This document shows, piece by piece, positions 23,162 through 31,797 of a stretch of 64,000 bases of DNA. The DNA is taken from contig NAJO01000016.1 of assembly GCA_002077065.1 (NCBI GenBank), forward strand, positions 620,001-684,000, in the 5' to 3' direction. The notes beneath the pieces are model-generated. The model saw only the letters and a list, made by a program, of their open reading frames with translations, was not told the DNA's origin and made no database searches. Each line of letters opens with the position of its first letter. Position 1 is the first letter of the stretch. The translations under genes were made by a program, and so were the position numbers. Origin of the DNA: Cryoendolithus antarcticus. Its lineage: Eukaryota > Ascomycota > Dothideomycetes > Cladosporiales > Cladosporiaceae.

Positions 23162-24083
23162 GGTGATGGAAGAGCCAGTGACCTCTGCTCTCTGTCGGCG
23201 GCGCCTTGCAGCAACTTCGAGACTGATTAAGGGTTGAAAGAGCAGCAGTCACGACTGGCGAGAGAGGAAGGACTGGGAGATACGGAACATCGTGCTACGT
23301 TCTTCGAGCGCTACTTGACCATCCGCTTAAAGCCACGCTGTACCTCAATGTCCTCTCGGAGTGCGTTGTGGATGATGTGGAGGGCAACAGCTCTTGCTCC
23401 GTACGGAGCTTGGGGAGTGTACTTCGCAACCATTCTCAGCTTTGCTGCAGACGCTCCCTACAGGCTTGTGTGCACGAGACACGGTGGAGATGAGATGTAT
23501 GCTCTGACATGGTGATAGTAACCGTGATGGCTTGTCAATGCCTACAGCGCAGCGTTGTTGACGTTGGCTCCTTGTCTCTGCGCACACCACTAAACACCTG
23601 CATCAAATTTCTCACGCGACGCGACTTGCCAAGTCTTCGGCCATCATTCTCCCGTAAATCCACCAACGCCTTTATCAAGCCCGAGGTGATGTTTATCATG
23701 AGCCTCGTTCGCCACCCTTGCAACGTCCCATCCGGCAGGGCGAGAGACTTAAACATTGCTGACCACTCTCCGACAGGTCAGACCAGCACCGAAGGCGAGC
23801 CGTCGACTACAGCTTGCGGGGTGCTGGGGACCCCACAGGTGTGCAGAGACGGGGCTACATGGAGTGCCCACATATGCCGATACAGCTCTGGACAATAACT
23901 CGCGTTCCGGTACGGGCGGAGGTCTGGGTGGAGAGCTCTGGCGCCTATGTATAACATCGCACTAGTCGACCAAGATTCGAGACGTGAGTACAGATACAAT
24001 TCTCCTTCTCCAGAGCATAGCTACCATCTCCACATTCTCACCTGATTTCTCCTGTTCAAATCTCCAACCTTTCCATACACAAG
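23162..24083. promoter_or_regulatory. divergent promoter between hydrolase and dioxygenase 2
   Basis: 922 bp between two start codons facing away from each other. It includes GCCGAT at 23876-23881. Small frames (for example plus 23509-23898) have no family motif and are not called. Confidence 0.45.
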
Positions 24084-25148
24084 ATGGCCCCTCACGCAGA
24101 TGAGCCCAAGGCCGACTCTGGTGTCGATCTCATCCAACACGACGGAGAGAAGTTCGGCGACTGGAGAGACGAGTTCCACAAGACCGGCACTGTGTTGATC
24201 AAAGGCGTCGTGTCCGAGGAGCGTGCAAAGTACTACCAACAGAAGCAGATCGAATGGCTCCAATCTTTCGGGCGAGGCTTCGATCCCAATGACGAGTCAA
24301 CCTGGACCGCTGATCATCTCCCCGTCTCTTTCAAGGGCGGTATGTACTTTGGTTATGCGTCCAACCACGAGAAGTACGTCTGGGAGTCCCGCATGGAGCC
24401 CAAGGTTGTCGACGTGTTCGAAAAGCTTTGGGGAACTAAGGAGCTCATCGCCTCATTCGATGGCCAGAACATCACGTTGCCAAGACAGAAAGATCTGACA
24501 TGGTCTCCATGGCCACACTGCGATCAAGCACCATCGAGGAAGGGCATGCAGTGCGTGCAAGGCCTTTTGAACTGGGCACCAAACGGGCCAAACGATGGAG
24601 GACTCATCGTAATGAAGGGCTCATCAAAGCTGTTCGATCAGTTTTTCGCCGAGACCCGAGAGCAAGACGATCATGAGGACAAGCCACCAGAGGAGATGAA
24701 ATTTGGCGACCTCTTCATCTTTAAGGAGACCGACGTCAAGTGGTTCGAGGATCATGGCTGCGAGATGGTCAAGATGAACATGGACCCTGGTGACTTGGTC
24801 CTCTGGGATTCGCGGACGATGCACTACGCTTGCTTCCCCCAGGGTAACCAGATTCGCCACGTGCAGTATGTCTGCTACACACCACGCAAATTCGCGAAGG
24901 ATGAGGACATGGCCTTCAAGGCAGAGTTGTTTAAAACCTGGCAGGGCACAACGAAATTTTCCCCGTTCTCACTGCGGGCCGAAATCATTTACTAACTAGA
25001 TCACAGACACTGGCCGCACTGCAACATTCGCAAGTCGGGTGTGCCTATGAGGAACGGCGTAGAGGATCCGTCGAACAGGTTCGAGCCGCTCGAGAAGCCA
25101 GACATGACCCCAGCACTGCTTCGATACGCGGCTGTGGAGTCGTATTAG
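24084..25148 (+). CDS. phytanoyl-CoA dioxygenase-like Fe(II)/2-oxoglutarate oxygenase 2
   Basis: Exons 24084-24952 and 25007-25148, 336 aa on the preferred model. Iron ligands: WSPWPHCDQAPS (His-x-Asp) and WDSRTMHYACF (distal His), with HVQYVCYTPR after it. Paralogue of the gene at 11718; both open with FGDWRD. The only intron has a problem: aligning with the paralogue (GTTHWPNAR versus GTT+HWPHCNIR) puts the donor at GAAATT, a GA-AG intron of 54 nt. A canonical but poor GT donor at 24965 gives a 42-nt intron and inserts four residues (KFSP). A TACTAAC branch site and CAG acceptor are present. The gene is either correctly spliced by a rare donor, mis-spliced, or carries a recent donor mutation. 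Role in the cluster: oxidation of a small molecule, substrate unknown. Confidence 0.85.
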
Positions 25149-25476
25149 CTTGTAAAATAATTTCAAATGTAGCGTTTCGCATCAGACGTCCTGGTTCACT
25201 CTATACATCACTCTGCCTGGCGACTTGAATACATGACGATTGACAGCATTGCGTATGAAAGGTTCTCATTGTGTGGCCCATTGCTCATGTGCCTGTGCTC
25301 GCGCTCAGTCGACAGCATCTCACATGATGGTGATTCCTGATGTAGACCATCCCATCACAACGCCCCTGGTCACAGTCCTTCCCATCCTGTCTCGTCCACC
25401 AACCTTCTCTCCATTACCGTTATTTCCGTGAGATCTCCTCGTATGACAGCTCTTCACCGAAGTGCGGATTGGCAAT
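25149..25476. other. intergenic, nothing recognised
   Basis: 328 bp between dioxygenase 2 and the broken secreted-protein gene, convergent; presumably 3' untranslated sequence. Confidence 0.35.
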
Positions 25477-25978
25477 TCACGACGTCAGCGAAGCCGTAAC
25501 GATAACGCAGTCAGTATGCCGAGAAGTCGCCAAATAGATCAGCCCACCACAGTCTTGCAGGATCGAACTTGCGTGCGCCTCGAACAGCGTGAAGTCAATC
25601 GTGCAGTCCGGCAGCAAGTCTGCAACGACCGGAATGCTCTGAAAAGCCGGCTGGCTCGCATCGCGGAAAAAGATGAAGCCGCTAGTGGTGTCCGGGACCT
25701 AGGCAAGATAGTTCACGCCGTTGTTGGAAATAGGCAAGCTGAGGGACGCTCGGATTGCCGTGTATTTTGGTGGTGTTAATGTAGTAGGGTGAGGTGGTGG
25801 AGAGGGTAACGTCATGAGCGATGAAGGTGCTGCTGGTCTGGAAGTAGCCGGAACCCTCGCGGATCTTGAAGGAGGATGGAAAGTTGGATGAGCAGGTCGC
25901 CCGAGCCACAGGCTTGGCAGAGACGAGGCCGGTGGTGATGGAGCCCATGAGGGCTGCGAGCTCAAGAAGAGAAGGCAT
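25477..25978 (-). pseudogene. broken gene for a small secreted protein
   Basis: The frame opens with ATG at 25978 and a plausible signal peptide (LLELAALMGSITTGLVSAKP), then FKIREGSGYFQTSSTF and PYYINTTKIHGNPS. About 70 residues in, coding character moves to another frame (NNGVNYLA), which requires a 1-nt indel near 25720-25755. That second frame then meets TAG at 25699-25701 and continues cleanly for about 73 codons (TTSGFIFFRDASQPAFQSIP, CTIDFTLFEAH, CGGLIYLAT) to TGA at 25477. The two cysteines plus an upstream one and the signal peptide suit a small extracellular protein of about 165 aa. TAG in place of CAG would be a C-to-T change. The family is unnamed to me. An assembly error at the indel is the alternative. 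Confidence 0.65.
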
Positions 25979-26616
25979 CCTGCAATTTCGTTTGGGATTT
26001 GGGACGTGTTGCGTTATGTCCCGATGTGGAAGAGTCGACGATGGGGACAGCTGGAGAGAGTAGACTCCGCGATCTCATATATAAACCTTGTCCGCAGGGC
26101 CTTTCTTGCCACAAGTGCGGCTGGACGGGCATATGAGCCGCCCGATGAGTTCAGAATCAGACCTGTTCACGACCTGAGAAGATCGCAAGAGCCAGCAATC
26201 CTCTGCGACACTCGTATCCAACACCTTCAGATCGTCATGAGAGGGTCAGGCCCGCTCCCTATCTAGCACGTGCATGGGTATGCAGTCGAATCATATCGAT
26301 CGACTTGAATCACAGCAGCTTCAACCGATGTCGACCGGCTTATCGGTGTCCATCTCGTCCAGTGCGAGCTGCAGACCAACAACCATCGTCCAGCTATCAT
26401 GCTTCCTAACATTGCACAGTCAGAACGCGGCTTTGGCCTGACTGTACCCAGCCGCCTGTACGACACAGTCAGGCGGTGATGTCGGACCGTGTTATGGTTT
26501 ATGATTCCCCGTGGAGGCTCAAGTCAACGTGCACGGTGGAAGCGATGGTTTCCATCCTCACTGACCTGTGTGGAACAATGATGCTCATGCCATCGGTGTG
26601 GCACACTGCGGATGCT
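25979..26616. other. intergenic, promoter of the broken secreted-protein gene
   Basis: 638 bp. A TATATAA-like stretch at about 26076-26083 lies roughly 100 bp upstream of the secreted-protein ATG on the minus strand. No gene is seen. Confidence 0.35.
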
Positions 26617-28755
26617 TTACTCGTATAGATACCCGATAAGCTTTTTGTTCAGTTTCCGTGGCCGTTGATGCGCGATATGACCACACTCGAAGTGAACAGG
26701 CTCTTCGTCCCCGTCATCGTCTCTATCGTGACCGTTCAGCTGTTGTGATACTCCCCTCTTCGAAGCACCGCCGTAACTAGCTGCACCTAGCTTACCGGCA
26801 GCTGCCTCCGATATTGACTTTGGCACCGCGGCTGGCTTAATTGGCGCAGCCTGCAACTTGTCCTTAGGGAATTCGCGATGTCGACCAATTGTCGCACCGT
26901 TTGATGAAGGCTTGGTGCTCTTCTGCTCAGGCTGCAGCTGACCTCTTGACAGGTCACGGTTTTGACCGACCGCATTACCATCAGGCGCTGGCCTCGACGT
27001 GCTCGGGTCTGGCTGAAGCTTGCTCTTGGGAAAGTCGCGATGTTGAGGAGAAACTGTATATGCCGCATTGCCAGCTACGGGCGTGCTCGCGATTGATGGC
27101 TTATTGGTCTCAGTCGCAGGCTTGCTGCTTGGTGCGATGTCCGTCAGGCTATTGGCACTCGCGGAGCCCGCCCTCTGCGCGCGCTTAGCTTTAGCGAGCT
27201 CTGCCTTCGTGCGTGCTAGCTCAACTTGTATCTTGCTGAGCTCGCTTGCATCAGCCGGCTTGGTAGATCCGGTGAGGACCCCGCCAGATGCACCTCCGCT
27301 AGGCTTGCCAGCCGGCGCGGTGTCCTTCGGTAGCCCAGCCACGGCATGAGATGGCGCCACTGGACGACTGCTGTTCGCCAGCGGACGGCTCGTATTGGCT
27401 GCGAGCTTGGACTTGTCAGCCTCACTCGCCTTCTTCAGTATCTGCTGCGCCACCAGGTTTTTCAGCCTAGCGTTTTCGTCCTGTAGGCGCTTCAGACGTG
27501 CGGCATCTGTAGCGCCCGGTGCGTTTCCTACGGTTGTCTCCGCATTCGCCAGTCTTTGCTCCAGGTCCTTCAACAGCAGCTGCAATTTCAAATTCTCGTT
27601 CTGAGCCTTCAGGGGCTTCTTCTCGTCACCACCGCCTGCGCCCGCTGCACGCAGCTTCTTCTCGAGTTCTGCCTCTTTGGCCTTGTTCGCTTTGTCCTTC
27701 GTCGCAGCCAGCTCTTCTCGCTTCGCAGCAGCGGCCTCTCTTGCCGCAAGTGTCCTCTCAGCCTGCTCAAGCTTCTTCGTTGCGGCCGACTGTGCAACCG
27801 AATCGTCCTTGCTTTTGCCCGACGCCGCAGAGTCAATGTCCGCCAATTTCTTCCCCTGGATATTTAGTTGATCACCTTGCTTTCTCAATGCAGCTTCTTT
27901 GGCGGCCAGAGCCTGTTCCCGCGCATTGAGAGCAGTGTCTCTTCGGTCAACATCGCTCAGTCGCTTCTCCTTCGCCGCAAGTGCTTCTTCTCGACCAGCG
28001 AGATCTGTCGCTTCGCGCTCCTTCTCAGCGAGTGTAGCTTCGCGCTTTTCCAAATCCTCTGACTTCTGCTTCTGCGCTGCGTCCAGGTCCTGTGACTTGC
28101 GCTCTTTCTCCGCCACATTCGTCTCCCTAGCCTCGAGATCGCGAGCCTTGTCACGTGCAGCTCCAGAATCCGAGTCTGAGGTCTCTTTGGCGCCTTGCGA
28201 AGCTTCCTTTATATCTTTGGGCTTGAAGCCAGGTGCTTGAGCATCTTTGAAGTGCCATGTGAGAGCATGTGTCCAGTTCAGCTTGACCCTCTATGTTAGC
28301 GCAACTTCCACCGTAGGGCTTCAACGCTATCTCACCTCCTTCGGCCAAGCATACACCTTGTTGCCATCCGCATGTGCGCCGTACGCATTGCACAGGTACG
28401 CGTTTGGAAAGTCATTGGACTTTAGCCTACATCATGCATCAGCTCCATGCCCTTCCGTATAACTACGGTCCACTAACCAGTACGATCCTGGCGACCCTGG
28501 TCCTTCCTCCAAAGTCCACCACTGCTTCTCACCTGTGTCGATCTTGCCATAGCCGTTCCCTGCGAAGCAACGAAGCCATTGGCCAGTTTCGGCGTTCTGA
28601 AATGCTACAATGTTCTCGCTATCTCCGTACGCAACAGTCCAATGCTGCGAGGCAGAGCCATTGGCATTCTTGTCGAAGAGGCCATTGTTGGCTTTCGTGA
28701 CGACCGTACCGCCGCCGACGGCAATGATGTATATTGCTCCTGTAGACGATGACAT
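26617..28755 (-). CDS. ricin-type beta-trefoil-like domain plus long coiled coil, unknown function
   Basis: Exons 28478-28755, 28336-28426 and 26617-28290; introns 51 and 45 nt; 680 aa. The first about 145 residues resemble a ricin-B/beta-trefoil lectin fold: AIYIIAVGGGTVVTKA at the start and three QxW-like positions (SQHWTV, KQWWTL, ALTWHF). Residues about 150-400 are a highly charged Ala/Glu/Lys coiled coil (many repeats of the type LAAKEKRLSDVDRRDTALNA), then RLKRLQDENARLKNLVAQQI. The C-terminal third is disordered with three spaced imperfect copies of a short block (QHRDFPKSKLQP, QNRDLSRGQLQP, RHREFPKDKLQA), ending FECGHIAHQRPRKLNKKLIGYLYE. No signal peptide, so a cytoplasmic scaffold or septal-type protein is a guess. 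The start ATG at 28755 begins the trefoil directly. Confidence 0.8.
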
Positions 28756-29070
28756 GATGCAGAAGATGTGGAATTACTGGGACCTCCGCTAGAGCGAAGA
28801 GATGAAGAGCAGACGGAACGGAAGGATATACTTGCTCGGCGATGCAGGAATACTTGGTCAGTAACCTTTGCTCCTGCGTTTGCTAGCGCTCGATGAGGAA
28901 ACCGCACGGACTGATGCAAGAAGACGTTGCTGACATCGGAGTTGAACGCGCGGGCCGACGCGATCGGGGATATCTGAGGCTTGGCGTTTCCCAGTGAGAC
29001 TCAAGTAGCGAGGCGACAGACATCGCTGTGAACACTGTCATAAATGCATCTTGCATTTTCATGGGTCAGC
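28756..29070. other. intergenic, nothing recognised
   Basis: 315 bp upstream of the lectin/coiled-coil gene, holding its promoter and the end of the next gene. Confidence 0.35.
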
Positions 29071-30093
29071 TTAGCTACTTCTGCCGTTCTCTCCCTCGAG
29101 CTTCAGCCGCCCGATTGCTTCCATCACTCCTTCGTGTGCACCTCCACTCAGATCCCTTGCGAGCCAAACCCCGAGATCACCGACAGCTCTCCTTAGCCGC
29201 CCATCATTCAGATCCCAAACCACCGCTGCCAGAGCTAGCATTTGCGTGGTCGTCGATTGTGCGACTGCGGTCGCCGATGCGATGAGTCGGTCAGAGATCT
29301 TGTGTCTTCGATCGATGGTGTAAGCCTGGCTGCAGACCGACTGTACGCAAGGGATTACGACTGAAAGTGCGAGTATTGTGTATAATGCGCTTGTAGCCGC
29401 CGCACGGTGAAGCAAAGGTTTCCGTGTAGTGGTCTGTCTAGGGTGAGACCGATCTTGGAGACCAGACTGCTCTGACCGTATGCTATTCCCTGCCAGACAG
29501 TTCGGCAACGCAGCTCTCAGCGCCACTTCTTCCTCAAATGTGAGAGACTCCGGCAAGCTTCGCAACAAATAACCAACGCCATCGATATACAGTCTTCTCC
29601 GGAGCTCCTCATCAGTATCAGGACACCTTTGCTCTCGTGCTGCAAGGTCCAGCAAGGCATAGCCATGTCTAGCAGCTTTCGAGTCTAGCCCTACAGTGGG
29701 ACTACTCGGTCCCGAGACTTTCTGCAGTGCTGTAGCTAACGCTACATGTGTCACGGCGACTTGCTCTTGCTCGACGATGCTGAGCTGGCTGGAGTCCGCT
29801 TGTGGTGCGGCACCAGCTGGGCTCGTTGGTGGTGATCTGTACATTGGCGGTGGTGTCTCTGCGCCCGAGGATCCTGTGGTGACATCGCTAACCGCTCGAC
29901 TGTGTCTTTTGGGACTGATGCATCCAAAGATCGTGCGTCGTACTGAAGGCATTTTGGGAATCCGCCGTTGTGCTACGCGAGGAAGGCTGGTGTAGAACAT
30001 AGACAGAGTGCAGGGCTCGCTTTCCTCCTTCGAACCGATCAAGTCGTCCATTTTGCTTGGGCAAGACACGGACGGGTCCTGAAGACCCTCCAT
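29071..30093 (-). CDS. hypothetical protein with one C-terminal hydrophobic segment
   Basis: Single open frame of 340 aa from the ATG at 30093. No family is recognised. A Ser/Pro-rich N-terminus (PPPMYRSPPTSPAGAAP) precedes a helical, probably folded part with SQLSIVEQEQVAVTHVALA, RHGYALLDLAAREQRCPDTD, RRRLYIDGVGYLLRSLPE and LTFEEEVALRAALP. A hydrophobic stretch (ALYTILALSVVIPCVQSVC) may be a membrane helix, followed by a second mildly hydrophobic helix. A downstream in-frame ATG at 29952 (MPSVRRTIFGCISPKR) may be the true start; the upstream part is less protein-like. The frame continues above 30093 without an ATG, and a GTAAGT lies near 30210, so a 5' untranslated intron is possible. Confidence 0.7.
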   Translation of the reverse strand: MEGLQDPSVSCPSKMDDLIGSKEESEPCTLSMFYTSLPRVAQRRIPKMPSVRRTIFGCISPKRHSRAVSDVTTGSSGAETPPPMYRSPPTSPAGAAPQADSSQLSIVEQEQVAVTHVALATALQKVSGPSSPTVGLDSKAARHGYALLDLAAREQRCPDTDEELRRRLYIDGVGYLLRSLPESLTFEEEVALRAALPNCLAGNSIRSEQSGLQDRSHPRQTTTRKPLLHRAAATSALYTILALSVVIPCVQSVCSQAYTIDRRHKISDRLIASATAVAQSTTTQMLALAAVVWDLNDGRLRRAVGDLGVWLARDLSGGAHEGVMEAIGRLKLEGENGRSS

Positions 30094-31797
30094 TGTCGGG
30101 AGGAGAATACGTAAACAGTAATGTGAGAGCAACAAGTGAGATCCAAAGTATTCAGGGCGCTGATTAGATGACCCACGAATGCTGCTCGAGAAGGAGGGAA
30201 GATGGTACTTACAGTCTGTCTCTACGAATGTGTGGCCCACTTCACATGTCCTCGTAAATTGCTAGTAAGCGAGGCAAAGGTGAGGTGATTGTCAGTCGAA
30301 AGCATGTGAAAGCCAAGGCGTTGGGATAGCTTCCTTCTGCACAGCAGCCAATCATCAACAACCCGAACGGCAGCGTGCGACAAATCGCAACACTCTGAAG
30401 CTGGGTGCATAGATTGAGTCCGATGTTCGAGACAGCATCATGAGATCGATGAGGTTGGTTCTGGTGTCCAAGGTACAAATGTCCTGCTGCACAAATTCTA
30501 CTGCACAAATTCGAGAGTGCATGTACTGTGCCTGAGGGACGCGCAGCATGAGCCAGTCGTTACTTTGACATCCGCGTTCTCGATGTTCCTACCGCAATCA
30601 GCATAAACATGTACACACCCCCTACATTGGCGCGTGATAATGTCCTGAGAATGCCGATGTCGTGGACTCGTTGCGTTGGATCCTGCCCTTGATCGCGTGT
30701 TCAGCAGCGTAGAAATGTCAGAATCTAATAAAAGTACGTGGAAGTATAACGACGACGGCGGATGCGGACATAGTCCCTACCCTCGCGTGGGACAGCTCTG
30801 ATAATTTTCCATACGCCTAGTGTTATTACCAGTGCATGTAGAGACGACTTGCGCGTTCGAGCAAAGTACCGAACATGTATCGAAGATCTCGGTGCTTGGC
30901 CGGACCGATATTGAAATGGTGTACCTGCATCGGCATCGCACAAGATTGCCATGTTCGCGTGCGGTCACAGCTGCAGCTCCAGATACGTGCCCCGTCCCGA
31001 GCATATCGACGTTAGGGTCACGGGAGTTGCAAAGAAGACATATTGCGTTATCTACATGGATGGAACTCAGAAACTTGGCATGAGGAGTTTGAGCGGGATA
31101 AGGCTTCTGAGCTTGCGCACTAGCGCCGCATGGCATTCAGCCACAAGTACAAGCGGAAGAGACGGCATTGCAATATGCGTACGGATGTATCGATCTCATG
31201 TATCAAACCCATGGCTCCGGAGCCGTGTTCATGCAACCGATAGGTGATATTGCAGGCTGCAATGTTTGAGGGAGATTCCCTCAAGAGGCGTCTGCGACGG
31301 AGCCTCGTCATCCGACCTCGCCACGACAGTGCCCTATGTCGGGGAAGAGGTAATCCTCGCTTGCCATTAACTTCTTATCTCCACCACCAGCATTCCATCC
31401 GGCAGTAGGGCAGCAGAGCATACGCGCGCGGACGCAGATGCCGTGACGTACTCCACAACCAGCGATTGCGCTACTGCTGCACCTCTTTCACACCCTCCAT
31501 CTTCATTGCTCTGCATTGCCACGTCTCTCGCTCATTGCATTGTTCAAGTCTGGGCAGAGGGGGAGCTCTGCCATTGCTATCATTCTTCTGCCGTGCTTGC
31601 CATTTGTTCCGCGGGGAGTCACTGGGCAGTGACGACGACTGACTCGGCATACAGTAGCAGTCGCGAGTGCTGCACCTCCATGCCCGCGCATATCTCTCGC
31701 CTCGTGCTGCGCTGCGACAGTCCAGCATAACTTTGCGCATAGCGTTGCTCGCCATCAATCCTTCATGCGCCATCCATCGCGCAATGAGCTCACCGCC
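30094..31797. other. 1.7-kb divergent intergenic region
   Basis: Between the hypothetical membrane protein (minus) and the arylsulfotransferase-like gene (plus). It contains scattered short frames, including a 119-aa minus frame at 30777-31136 rich in Cys/Arg that shows no coding character. Nothing else is recognised. Confidence 0.4.

Noticed and set aside
30777..31136. 119-aa Cys-rich minus-strand frame as a small secreted protein
   Set aside because: No signal peptide and the Cys spacing looks random; likely chance.
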